DNA of 64,000 nt from Atherinomorus stipes (Eukaryota > Chordata > Actinopteri > Atheriniformes > Atherinidae), in assembly GCA_023101725.1 (NCBI GenBank), contig JALJCO010012682.1:2046001-2110000 (forward strand), given 5' to 3'. The notes beneath the pieces were generated by a model. That model was not told the DNA's origin. It worked only from the letters and a program-made list of their open reading frames with translations, and searched no databases. Positions 47,386 through 58,284 of this stretch are shown here, one piece after another. Within the stretch, counting starts at the first letter, position 1, and each line of letters opens with the position of its first letter. The position numbers were made by a program, and so were the translations under genes.

Positions 47386-47968
47386 CAGCTGCAGTTCATC
47401 AGAACTACAGACAGGAAGCTGAAAGGCCTTGGTGAGTAAAAGTACCTTGTGGAACTATCACCACCACCAAGTAATAACATAAATGAGTGGACGTTTTATT
47501 GTCACTGATTATTTCTGTCTTACAACCCTGATGATTTTTCCATATAATGGATTTATATTTATCATATAGTAGGATCTTATACAGTATACAGTATACAAAA
47601 TTCAAACTGCAGCTTTAACATCAGTATTTCTGAAATCCAACACTGTGCTTTATATTCATGTATTAAGCTGAAACAGATTGACCAGTACATCAAAAGCCTA
47701 GCCCTAGACAATACTTCTTTTAATCCAGCAAATGTTGCCAATTTCAGAGAGATTTGAATATGACCTAGTTTTGGGGGATTACTTGCATTTTTCTGATGGA
47801 ACTGTTTAAGGCGCTTGAGGTCTGACACCCTCAGAATGAAGGGAAAACATCTGTAAAAATTTCCTGTACAGCATTATGGAAATATACTGTTTGAAGCTGA
47901 ATCATACTTTGCATATGAATTTATGAATTTATGAATTCATTTAAATTAAAGCTATACCACAATTAATA
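47386..47968. other. Unrecognised stretch
   Basis: No supported gene or element between the two MITEs. A minus ORF at 47577-47828 has no recognisable motif. Confidence 0.5.
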
Positions 47969-48209
47969 TTAAAGGCAGGGTAGCTGATATTTTCCAGGAG
48001 CATTTTTTACTATATGTTTAAAATCTTCTTCACACCCTTATTGCAGCCAATTAATTAAACAACCTGTGGAACGGACAGGACTGAAAAAAACCCTGTCCAA
48101 TCGTCTTGGATTGGAAGGGGTTCAAACCATGCGTGGTTTGAGGCAGGTGCATTTTCCAAAATGTAGCTTGCTCAAAGTGTTTTTCCAGGATCCCCTACCC
48201 TGCCTTTAA
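47969..48209. mobile_element. TTAA-flanked MITE, 241 bp (GGCAGGGTAG family)
   Basis: TTAA at 47969-47972 and 48206-48209. Left TTAAAGGCAGGGTAGCTG; right, inverted, TTAAAGGCAGGGTAGGGG; 15 matching bases. An internal palindrome AAACCATGCGTGGTTT lies at 48124-48139. No ORF. Same TTAAAGG signature as the families at 7823, 15030, 16563 and 44215. Confidence 0.92.
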
Positions 48210-49579
48210 GTAATGTCTTCTGTTATGGGTTCTTATTAAGCATCAGTAAAAAAAAAAAAAAAAAAAAAGGTGATAGCTTATGCACATGCATCATTCAGTT
48301 TTTATTTTTTCACAACACCAATTTTATATGATGATAAAAAGAATTAAACCCGTGCACATTTTAAAAATCTTAATTAATTAGCTAAGACACCAGTAACATG
48401 CTGTTATTTTCCATTTAATGCCCCAATGCCATTAGTCATAGTTGTTTTATCTTGTTATAATTTGGAGAGAGAGCACTATTGTTTACATAAATGATACATT
48501 AATCTATGTGTTTCAGTCCATTTGGAAAAACCACTGACCATTCTGGAAGAGCTCTCAGGGTTTATGGAATTATTGTTGCCTGAATTCTCTGGTAGGATTT
48601 TAGCATTCGTGCAACTGATGCCTAACAACAAAAAAAAAAGCAGGGGGGGCAGACAACTCCAGCAACAGTTGGGAAATATTGAACAGTTTGGGTGTTATTC
48701 CTGTTTTGGCTTGTGGCCTTCATCAGGATAAAAATAGTCTTTCCTTGTACAGTACTGGCACAAAAATCAAGCTTTGCTGGGTCTGTAAGCTTTTTACTCT
48801 TTTTTTCCATTCTCTGTGGAACTTGAAAGGAAAAACTTGTGCTATACTGTATGTTCAGTTTGCAATTGATGTCTAAGCTTTTAACAATTGTTTCTGAAAC
48901 ACTCAGGTGATAACTACCAAATGATAGATCACACAGTCAACTGACTTTGTAGTAATTATCCTGGTTGATTAAGTCTCTGTTGTTGGTCAGAAAGGATTGA
49001 TGAAATAAATAGAAATGGGGCGTTTCACTATGATGTTCTGATGTCCCATCATTTCCACTCCTTTACTGTGGGATAAAATCCCGCCCGGGGCCCTTTGTTG
49101 TGTACCTTGCCACATTCAGAGTCAGACTCTGCTGATGTAGAGCAACACCAGGCTGTTTTTGAAGACCAAGACAATTCCCCTTTAATTTTTCTAATATTCA
49201 ACCAACATTGGATTTATCTAGCATCATGATGGATTTCATTGACAGTCCAAACTAACCAAATGGCAAAGAATGATCTCTTAAATTTTAAGCTAAACAGAAA
49301 AAAGATATCGGGATTTTGACATAAAATAAAATTGGTAATTACAATAATTTGTCAGTTCATATATAGATAAAAGAAATCATGTCAGCTGCATTTTCATTTT
49401 TTCATGGAAAAAAAGATCATTGCACACTTACAACAAGGAAAAAGAACTGATGATAGTGAGTCTTTACTTTTATTTGTAGTGTAGATTTTTTTTTCTGTAA
49501 TGCACACATAATCTTCACAATCCTCTTCCTTGTATCAGTAAGTAGATCACATATTGGTCACAACACAAACAATTCACAG
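48210..49579. other. Unrecognised stretch
   Basis: A 20-base A run sits near 48249. The ORF at 48522-48731 has no recognisable domain. No element ends seen. Confidence 0.5.
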
Positions 49580-49911
49580 GAAATAATAATGAATCAGATT
49601 ACTGTGTAGCACTTTACAGGCACCCAAAGTGCTTTACACTGAATCCATTATTCATTCACCACTCATTCATACTTGATGATGACTAAGATACATATGTAGT
49701 CACAGCTGCCCTGTGGCAGAGTGACAGAAACATGGCAGCAGATCTACACCTATGGCCTCTCCAACTACTCATACAGATTCATATAGCAGTGATGTCAACA
49801 CTGGAGGCAGGGAGGGTGACATTTGACAGGAGATTCAAAGTGGGATTCAAATCACCAGTCTTCAGATCATTGGACAACATGTTGTATCACCTGGGCCACT
49901 GCCACCCCTAA
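49580..49911 (-). mobile_element. tRNA-derived SINE with L2-like tail
   Basis: On the minus strand the head reads GGGGTGGCAGTGGCCCAGGT (A box), then a B-box-like GGTGATTTGAATCCC (49856-49842). The body runs to a 3' end GTGTAAAGCACTTTGGGTGC, then GTAAAGTGCTACACAG, which resembles L2 LINE tails. SINEs of this design borrow the LINE's reverse transcriptase (known for the class). It is distinct from the SINE family at 32584. Confidence 0.8.
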
Positions 49912-50304
49912 CTGTCTGCATACATAAATCTTTATCAGTTTAATGTTCACATTGATGCTTTTACTGAATCAGCTGCAGGTATTTAGCGGCTGTGATGTCT
50001 CACGTTATGTTTATGTGTCATGGCAAATTCTGGTCTCATGTTCAGGTGGGTGAAATACACATATTTACAGTATATTTGGGGAGGAAATTCTGTGATTAAC
50101 AAATTCTGTCATACAGTTTGTCACCATAACAAGATATTAAATTTCTGATGAGATAACTATTGAGAAATTCAATGATTTCATATATCAAATTCTTTGAAAG
50201 TAAAAGTACATTGCTTTGATTGGCAGATTTATTACCCCAAGATTTTAATGATTACTCTTTGCACTATTAATTCCCATAAGATATTTCTTGAGCTGTTTAT
50301 TGTA

Positions 50305-50375
50305 TCAAATCAAATTTTATTTATATAGCAGCTTTCATACCAACTGGCAGTGCAAAGGGCTTTACACAATAACAA
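50305..50375 (-). mobile_element. L2-like LINE 3' tail
   Basis: Minus strand: GTGTAAAGCCCTTTGCACTG, then TATGAAAGCTGCTATATAAA and TAAAATTTGATTTGATAC, the standard L2-type 3' end. Some sequence upstream on the minus strand (50375-50660) may belong to the same copy, but shows no coding motif. Confidence 0.65.
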
Positions 50376-50808
50376 CCAACAACAAAATTAGAATAATTTT
50401 CAAAGTTGAATTCAAAGTTTAAAAATAAGCCTTCATATTTCCAACTATACAGCCTTACAACCCACCCCCAGGCAAATCATTTACACACAAACAGTATAGA
50501 CTCCCCACCCAACCAACCTATTAATACCATCAAATTCCATTATCTGGAGATGAATTCTATGCAAACATCAGGCGTGATGCCACTGTGGAGAAGTCATATC
50601 TTGGGGATTTATCCAATGGGGATTGTAAAACAGGAAGAGATAAAGAAAAAAAAGAGGAAACAAAGAACTAATTTGGTGAATTGCTCTTTCAGATACTTTT
50701 ATTTCATAAGTTTCCATACTGTTTCGTAGAGCTGGTTTGTAGTGTGGTTTATACATACACTATATTGCCAAAAGTATTAGCTCACCTGCCTTGACTCAAA
50801 TAGGAGTT

Positions 50809-52248
50809 TCAAAGATAACTTTCTTGTTTGTCAATCTGAACATTATTTCTAGGAGTATATACGTGCATTTACTCACCAGTAAGGTTTTTGCATCACTTTG
50901 AGTCCTTCGAAAGATATTGCGTTGAGTCACCCTTCGGTGGGCATCCAGTAATAATGGCGGAGATGGGGCAGCCATTATATAAGACATTATCTGCAGTAAA
51001 ACTCCTTGATTTTCGCCAATACTTTAAGTAGAATGAACGAACGAATGATTACTATTGTCCTGTGAGTCCAGATTTAGCTTTCTGTTAGTTATCAAGGCGT
51101 TCTAAACATTTTCCGGGGCCTCGCATTCACAATGCACGCTTCTGTAGTACAGCTGAGAGGACCAGCTCACTACCCAGACAACAACACAATTTGCGAAACT
51201 CTGAACTCACAGGACAATAGTCCTCATTCGTACATTCTACTTTAAGCATTGATGAAATCAAGTAGTTTGCTGCAGATAATGTCTTATATAGTGGCTGCCT
51301 CATCTGCATCATTTTACAAGATGCACGCCAAAGCGCGACTCAACGCAATATCTTCCAAAGGACTCAAAGTGATGGAGAAACTTTACCGGTGAGTAAATGC
51401 ATGTATAGACAAGTTTCACGGCCGAAACCATGGGAGCCGCCATGTCTGCCAGTTTCTGCCAAGGGCCTCCAGTTACCACGGTTACAGGATATTTTACACT
51501 GAGGACATACGCAAATCAACAATACACATAGGAAGAGCTCCCGAACTCGATGACTGAAAAGTGGATATTGTTAAACCCAAAAAGTGGTCTTGGACATTTT
51601 GTGCCGTACTTTGCTGCAGCAGCTTGTGAAAACAATTAAATATGAACCTTGTAAACTGAGCGAACTCATCATAGGACGGCAGCCACGCAGCGACATGACC
51701 GACCACCGGGTGCAGCCCGCTGTCTCAAACTCTCCATTCTCTTTAACTCAAAAAAAAAAAAAAAAAAAAAAAAAATCCACTGTAACCACCACTCATGCTT
51801 TCTGACAGAAATCATCCAGTTACTGGCTCGGTGTTGAACATTTGTCTTTGTGGATACTAAACTGCCGCGTGTGTGTCGCTATCAACACACAGCCGACTGC
51901 GTCACTATGTAAGTCTATGGCATTCCTGTTTATCACCATAGGACTCAACAAAGTACAAAAATATATTGCTAGTTGTAACATCAGGTCATTTCATCATATT
52001 CTCCTCCCAGTTCAGTGTCGTAGCAGGTGAGGAAGTAATAAAACATGTTCTTTTATATGAAATAAATGAAAATGTTACCATTTTAGAGACATCACTATTC
52101 AGTGTAAATGAATGCAGATATTATCGACCGAAAGCGCATGGCAGAAATTGATTGACCGCGGAAGTAAAACGGAAATGTCTGTGAAACTTGTCTATATATA
52201 CTCCTAGAAATAAGGTCCAGGTTGAAAAAAAAGAAAGTTATCCTTTAA
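50809..52248. mobile_element. TTAA-type element nested in Tc1-like element 3
   Basis: The right end, inverted, reads TTAAAGGATAACTTTCTTTT (TTAA 52245-52248). The left end reads TCAAAGATAACTTTCTTG, so the left TTAA has one substitution. A second inverted pair, CTTATTTCTAGGAGTATA, sits just inside the ends. The GGTGAGTAAATGCATG motif (51389) relates it to the MITE at 16563-16947. The middle contains a large inverted repeat: the 50860-50930 segment matches the inverse of 51335-51405 (GACTCAACGCAATATCTTCC). Its right part is split by 51406-52194. Confidence 0.8.
51406..52194. mobile_element. TA-flanked MITE nested inside the TTAA element
   Basis: Terminal repeats TAGACAAGTTTCAC at the left and GTGAAACTTGTCTA at the right (14 bp, perfect), with TA on both sides (51404-51405 and 52195-52196). 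This interrupts the GTATATACTCCTAGAAAT region of its host. The interior contains a 25-base A run (51751-51775) and no recognised ORF. The TA duplication suggests a Tc1/mariner-mobilised MITE (inference). Confidence 0.8.
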
Positions 52249-52284
52249 GTGACATCCCATTCCTAATCCATAGGGTTCAATATG

Positions 52285-53520
52285 ATGTTGGTCCACCCTT
52301 TGCAGCTAGAACAACTTCAACTCCTCTGAGAGTTGAAGAGGCTTGAGGCTATCCACGAGGTTTAGGAGTGCATTTATGGGAATTTTTGACCATTCTTTCA
52401 GAAGCGCATTTGTGAGGTCACACACTGATGCTGGACGAGAGGGCCTGGCTCTCAATCTCTGCTCTAATTCATCCCAAAGGTGCTCTGTTGAGTTGATCAA
52501 GATTCTGTGCAGGCCAGTCAAGTTTATCCACACCAGACTCTGCCGTCCATGTCTTTATGGACCTGCTTTGTGCACTGGTGCACAGTCATGTTGGAAGAGG
52601 AAGGGGCCAGCTCCAAACTGTTCCCACAAAGTTGGGAGCATGGAATCGTCCAAAATGTCTTGGTATGCTGAAGCATTCAGCATACTTTCACTGGAACTAA
52701 GGGCCCAGCTCCTGAAAAACAACCCCACACCATAATCCCCCCTCCACCAAATTTTACACTTGGCACAATGCAGTCAGACAAGTACTGTTCTCCCGACAAC
52801 CTCCAAACCCAGACTCGTCCATCAGATTGCTAGCTGGAAAAGCGTGATTCGTTTACACCAGTGATCACCAATCCCGGTCCTCAAGGACCGGTATCCTGCT
52901 GGTTTTCCAGGTCTCCCTGCTGCAGCACACCAGAGTCAGACTCAGACAAGCTCTGAACAACTCTGCTAATTAGTCAATGATTTCAATCAGGTGTGTTGCA
53001 GCAGTGAGACATGGAATACCTGCAGGATACTGGTCCTTGAGGACCAGGATTGGGGATCCCTGCTTTACACCACTGCATCCCACGTTTTGCATTGCACTTG
53101 GTAGTGTATGGCTTGGATGCAGCTGCTCATTCCATGAAGCTCTCTGCGCACTGTTCTTGATCTGAAGGTCACATGAAGTTTGGAGGTCTGTAGTGACTGA
53201 CTCTGCAGAAAGTTGGTGACCTCTCTGCACCATGCGCTTCAGTATCCGCTGACCCCACTCCATCAGTTTACATGGCCTACCTCTTTGTGGCTGAGTTGCT
53301 GTTGTTCCCAAACACTTCCATTTTCTTATACAGCTGACAGTTGACCGTGGAATATTTACGAGAGGGGAAATTTCACGACTGGAATTGTTGCACAGGTGGC
53401 ATATCACACTTCCACACTGGAATTCACTGAGCTCCTGAGAATGACCGATTCTTTTATAAATGTTTGTAAAAACAGTCTGCATGCCTAGGTGCTTCATTTT
53501 ATACACCTGGGGCCATGGAA
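52285..53520 (-). pseudogene. Tc1-family transposase pseudogene, split by a hAT MITE
   Basis: The minus strand from about 53460 gives the paired DNA-binding region: SQELSEFQCGSVI, IPRSTVSCIRKWKCLGT, PQRGRPCKLMEWGQ. Then comes SAESVTTDLQTSCDLQI, with frame changes after it. The hAT MITE is inserted immediately before the ESRFS-like block of the first catalytic aspartate; the D codon itself appears changed (AAC before GAATCACGC). Past the insertion, fragments include FLFQHDCAPVHKA with the second aspartate (about 52600), and STEHLWDELEQRLRARPSRP with the glutamate (about 52475), in frames broken by stops. Not functional. Confidence 0.9.
52859..53062. mobile_element. hAT MITE, 204 bp, nested in Tc1 transposase
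   Basis: Ends CAGTGATCACCAATCCCGGT and, inverted, CAGGGATCCCCAATCCTGGT, followed on both sides by CCTCAAGGACC. The flanking 8-mers GTTTACAC (52851-52858) and CTTTACAC (53063-53070) agree at seven of eight bases. The internal CAGGTGTGTTGCAGCA is shared with the foldback MITE at 16052-16429, so the two are related families. Confidence 0.92.
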
Positions 53521-53585
53521 GTAATTGGAACACCTGATTCCCATCATTTGGACGGGTGAGCAAATACTTTTGACAATACAATGTA

Positions 53586-54864
53586 TGTCATAAGAGACCC
53601 TCTTTGCAATAATCTTATTGATTTTACTTAATGGATGAAAACAAGACAGTATATACAGTACCAGCTGGAGTTCCTAATTTGGCCTTTAAGCCAATCTGTC
53701 TCCCAGAGAAAAACAAGTCAGACGCCTGCTCAGTGAAATGTAAGACAGCCGCCTGTCCTTGTACAGTAGCTTGATGGATTTCATAGGGTTTTCTTGTCCT
53801 TGTACATTGAATGCTCTCATTTTTGTATTCCCCTGTGGCAGCAATTAGCCCTCAGTCTGTCAGCAACTAATGGCTTTCTAATTGAGTCTCCACAGGTAGT
53901 ATACCTGTTTGTGGAGGTTAAATGGAGACAAAAAGGACAGGACACAAATCTCTACCACTGCCCCCCCCCCCCCCCCTCAATTTACCATAGCAAAAGGAAG
54001 TCATTTTTATTGGTTTACAGGGTTCATCCTCTTACAGTATAATCGTCTTGTTTTTATTCCACTGCTGTTAATCAGTGTTGTTCATTTCTTACCTCTGTTC
54101 AACTCCATTTGTCTGCAGTTATCATCAAAAATTCATCATCACTCTAAATATACACGTTAAAATGACATTTTGTTACAAAGTGGTATAATACAATATTTAT
54201 GACTTTACAGGCATGTGTTTGGCTTTCAGGTTTTCTGAAAGTTTATTGTGTATCTATACAATACAAGTCAAAGGTTTTAGCCCAAACATTCCATTGGCAC
54301 ATATACTTTGGCAGTTTTGCAGATACATTTTATTTGGGGGAAATACATTAATGCATTAAAATGCCCCTCCATTCCTCTTTCATCTGTCTTAAAGCTTCTC
54401 ATTCTTCCACACCACATATTTCTCTTCAGCCTGCACTCTGCCTGGACTCTTACCCATCTTCAATCTTCCTTTCTTCATTCCAATATCTTTCTGCTGAGGT
54501 CCATTCTGCACTTTCCATTATCATTCCCACACAGTGTTCTCTTTTCAGAGCCCACTTGTCATTTCCAAGTCCACAAATGCCTTTTTAAAAGCCCTTCTTT
54601 TTCTGACCTGACTCAAGGACAGTGTCACCACTAATATCATCTATCATGTATTTCATTATTGATCAAACATTTTTGCTGTCATTTTACTGTCAGTTTACAC
54701 ACTATCCAAAGTGACCATTTATGTGTCAATACTGATACTGATGCTTCGAGGAATCAAGAATAAGGCTGTAATATTTCTCTTCTCTCTTCTTTATTCAAAA
54801 GAGACGCTTTCCCATATTGGTCAGAGGAATGAGTGCATCACTGCCTTAGCATGGACTACCACTC
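53586..54864. other. Unrecognised stretch with C homopolymer
   Basis: A 16-base C run at 53961-53976. The pyrimidine-rich part at 54370-54600 yields an ORF of 108 codons without known motif. No supported gene. Confidence 0.5.
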
Positions 54865-54867
54865 TTA

Positions 54868-55683
54868 CGCTGTGTTCAGACCAAACGCGATTTTGCCTGA
54901 TGCCCAAAGTTGGATGCTGTGTTACTAAAAAATTAGACGCTTGATTCCCAGCATCTTGACGCCCCCGACGCACACTGAGGGATGTCCAGCCAAGATGCGC
55001 GTCGGGACGAGCCTCCCCTTTTTGCTTTTCCTTTCACTGGTCTGTTTGCTCAATGGCAGATGCAGTAGAGACAGTGGCTCGGCTTTATGTGATAAACAAA
55101 GCTAGGGAACGTCGTTGTAGGGCATCTCTGCTCCATGTCTGGCTTCACCAGACAATTTGAGGTGTTCTGAGGGTAATAAGTTTCGCCATTTACTCCAGGG
55201 GCTGCGCGCTGACGAGGGGCGCTTTCAGCTTTCTGATCCAGCTCAGTTTAACAACCCGCTGTCCCAATTCAGGGCAGCATTATACGCCCAGTACATCCCA
55301 TCGGCACAGCAGGTCATTGAACTGCCACTCAGAAACCAGGACTGGATGCAGATCACATTTTACTCTCCTCTGTCTTCACAGAGTGCGGAGATTCCCCTGG
55401 TTCTTCTTGGTGTTTCCCGTCCTGTCATAAAATGTGTGTCTGCGCCATGGCGTTGATTGGTTGATGCCTCACGTCAAGACGCTAAAGTTCAGATTTTCCA
55501 ACTCCGGCATCTGCTGCCCAAACGCTAATAATCTCAAAATTCAACACATGAAACACGTCTAGACGTGCCGCGTCCGACACACATAACGCGCCGCAAGGTT
55601 TTCAATGCCTCCCAGACACGCGTCGGCCATTGACCTTACATGACGCCCTTGACACCCAAATCGCGTTTGGTCTGAACACACCG
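54868..55683 (+). mobile_element. PIF/Harbinger (ISL2EU-like) derivative, 816 bp
   Basis: TTA at 54865-54867 and 55684-55686 is the 3-bp duplication expected for Harbinger. Terminal repeats CGCTGTGTTCAGACCAAACG and, inverted, CGGTGTGTTCAGACCAAACG differ at one base in 24. CpG-rich sub-terminal regions have several GCG-containing words. A short plus-strand reading frame (55157-55456) keeps a weak trace of transposase. Most of the coding region is deleted. Confidence 0.9.
55157..55456 (+). pseudogene. Harbinger transposase N-terminal scrap
   Basis: FRHLLQGLRADEGRFQ followed by LSDPAQFNNPLSQF resembles the N-terminal block of Harbinger transposases (L..DE.RF....R.S..QFD.LL). The similarity then fades. 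Given the diagnostic termini around it, this is most simply the remaining edge of a deleted transposase gene. The open frame of about 100 codons is not evidence of function. Confidence 0.5.
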
Positions 55684-55686
55684 TTA

Positions 55687-56232
55687 GCCTGCTACAGCAA
55701 TCAAGAACTATTGATCATCCTATCCATTTGACATGTCTTTTTTCATGTGTGTGTATGTGTGTGTACATTGTTGTTGTTTTAATGAGGTGGTGTATTGCTT
55801 CTTTACTATGTTACTCGTTGCCAGGGCAATACTTGGCTTACTATGTGGCTCATTTTCATTTTCAATCAATTTTGTATCTCGCCCAAACAGAGGATGTGAA
55901 AGTATACTGAGATTTGAATTCATCCTATATTTCAGTTTTTAGAAAAAAAGAAGAAAAAGAAAAAAGAAATGGTTCTCAAGAGTCATTTTCAAAATGGTTG
56001 CTGCAATGTTTATGCAAATTGTCTTTTTTTTAAATGTAGGATTTTGATTTTAAAAAGAAGTCCAAGTAAGTTGGTCAATCTTTTTCTCAATTTCATGTCA
56101 ACTTTCATAGGGTTAAAATTGCATGTAAGCATATTCGTCTGACCAAAATTGAAACTACTTGTATGGTTTTATTCAACTAACTACCATTAATTAACTTCCA
56201 CCACACAGGGTGTGCTTGGTTGATGAAACAGT
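55687..56232. other. Unrecognised stretch
   Basis: A short GTGTGTATGTGTGTGTAC tract near 55748 and purine-rich AAGAAAAAGA sequence near 55955. No gene or element seen. Confidence 0.5.
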
Positions 56233-56824
56233 CACTGCATTTACATGCAGCCAATAACCCTTTCATAACCGTAATATTAGCAATAACCCGGTTGCGCATG
56301 GCCATGTAAACACTGGCAAAACCCCGAATATGCTCATATTCTGGTTTTTCAAAACCTGAATATTACCCCTGGGTTATTCCTTTTCTAACCCAAATATTTG
56401 GTCACGCGTATCAGAATATCTCCATTGAAAGGAACATTAAATTGTGTTCTGCGCATACTCTATTTACAAGAATTATTGGTCTTTTTTGAGTAAACCACAG
56501 GGAGTATTTGTGATCAGTTGGTACTCTGGACAGCTTGCTTTTTTATACAGTTTATACAGAGCTGGTGTGCAAACAGTTACTTCACGGGGCTCCATCACCT
56601 TCATCTGGCAAAGTTTGGTAAAGGCGTGACACAGGAAAATTCACTGACTCATGTCGTTTTCCTTGCATCGCGGTTTGGGTCGGAATATTCCAGTTGATTG
56701 CACTGATCATGTATACAGGAGTAACTCTGTCTGCTTATGCTTGTAAACGGGTTATTCCTAATCTTTCAGAAATTGGAATATCGGCTTTAACCCGAATTTT
56801 GATGACATGTAAACATAGCCAGTG
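56233..56824. mobile_element. Probable MITE (CACTG..TTTACATG termini)
   Basis: The left CACTGCATTTACATGCAG and the right, inverted, CACTGGCTATGTTTACATGT are alignable as imperfect inverted termini. Both halves share inverted words (AATAACCC/GGGTTATT; CCGAATAT/ATATTCGG-like). The pattern resembles a fish DNA transposon family rich in ATGTAAACG. No target duplication was found and the class is not assigned. Confidence 0.5.
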
Positions 56825-57595
56825 TCTCATTCAAACTCGGAGATCCGGTTACTGTCTCATATTAGTTTTATTGGACAGCATTTACACATTTAACATGCAC
56901 GCATGTTAACTAAACTAGCACCCATACAGCAACTGTGTCGTTCACCAGGTAAATAACTGAAATACAGAAAACAAACAAAACCCACAACATTAATAACAAG
57001 GACATATAATCTGTAAACATTAGGAAATTAGCAGGAAAAGAACAGGTTTTTAATATTCATTAACATTCACAACACCTCTCACCAGCTCAGCTTCACCAGT
57101 CCAAATAGCAATATCCATATGAAAAGAGATCCGGCAAGAAAGATGCATGGAAGGAGCCATACAGGTCAGAGCCGGTTCAGACCTCCAAGGGGCCCTAGGC
57201 AAAATTCTGGTAAGGGGCCCTCCTAATGGAACAGCAAAAACTTTCAATAGTTGCACATGACACCCAGTGCTTTAAACATAATGTATATATATTGCACATC
57301 TGTGGATGTGCCTGCACTGGGTGATAATGCTGGCTCCTCTGTTCCTGTCCTAGATGAACCTGCTCTGTCTGTACTGCTGCTTGTAGGAGAAAACCTAAAC
57401 ACAGCACCTGTTATATGGATACGGCTAATGTTAATTCATCTCCATCAAATTGGCTGTGCTTGTTTTACTTTCATATACTTCAAATGTAAGCAGTTATTTA
57501 TATTCTCATTTATCATACAAATGATTAATTTAGCACCATTGTCTGAGTATTTTGTGAATTTTAATTCTTATATTCTTATAAAATATCTGCATCTA

Positions 57596-57940
57596 CAGTT
57601 GTCCTCAAAATATTCAGACCCTCCAGTTAAAGAAAAAATCAGCCATCACTGAAATACGTTGAAATTGACAAAAGTAATAAGAAATAAAAATTCTATGAAA
57701 ATTGTTGATTTTTAATTGTGGCTTGACAGAAATCTAAAAAAAAACACACACACAAGAAATAAAACAAGTAAACAAGCACAATGAGGCTCTGAAGCTAAAA
57801 TGTTGTTGAGCAACACTTTGAGACAATCACTGTAATCAGATGTTTTCTTCTAATGTTCAAAAAGACTTCTACACCTGCTGACAGGTATTTTGCTCCACTG
57901 TTCATGGGAAAAGTGCTCTGATGTGTCTGGGATAGTTTTG
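57596..57940 (+). mobile_element. Tc1-like element, one end only
   Basis: After TA (57594-57595) the sequence CAGTTGTCCTCAAAATATTC followed by AGACCCTCC is a Tc1-like terminus. TTTGAGACAATCACTGTAAT and CCTGCTGACAGGTATTTTGC continue the left side of the same family, where the minus strand would encode the transposase's C-terminus. No right terminus occurs downstream; the copy is cut near 57940. Confidence 0.65.
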
Positions 57941-58284
57941 TTTGTTTGTTTGTTTTAAATTATATTTTCAACCATAATTCAAAATCAATATTTTCCTTCA
58001 CTTGATTATAATTTTACTATTTTTCAAAGATTCATTATTAGTTTCTTTAGTTTGTTGTTATTTGAATTACTATTGTGAATATAGCCTTTCATTTATGTAT
58101 GAATAATTATAATAATAATAAGTATGAATAATTTTGAAGAGGACTGAACATTGGCCTGATGGTTATCCAAGCAAACAAAATTAAATCTTAGTCAATATTT
58201 ATCCATTTACTTTTTATTGTTTTGTAAGTACAGTTGTAACTTCAAAACCTAAACTAAACTGATAGCAGCCAGCAAACCGGAGTG

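Larger units (their letters stand above)
50758..53583 (-). mobile_element. Tc1-like element 3 (2826 bp including nested insertions)
   Basis: Left end CACTATATTGCCAAAAGTAT and inverted right end CATTGTATTGTCAAAAGTAT are flanked by TA (50756-50757 and 53584-53585). Outer Tc1 sequence occurs at 50758-50808, 52249-52858 and 53063-53583. The intervening parts are a TTAA element (50809-52248), itself containing another element (51406-52194), and a hAT MITE (52859-53062). Removing these leaves about 1.2 kb, less than a full Tc1. Confidence 0.93.

Noticed and set aside
54308..54634. 108-codon ORF
   Set aside because: Pyrimidine-rich sequence giving a His/Ser/Leu/Phe-rich peptide; another frame is equally open, as expected from base composition.
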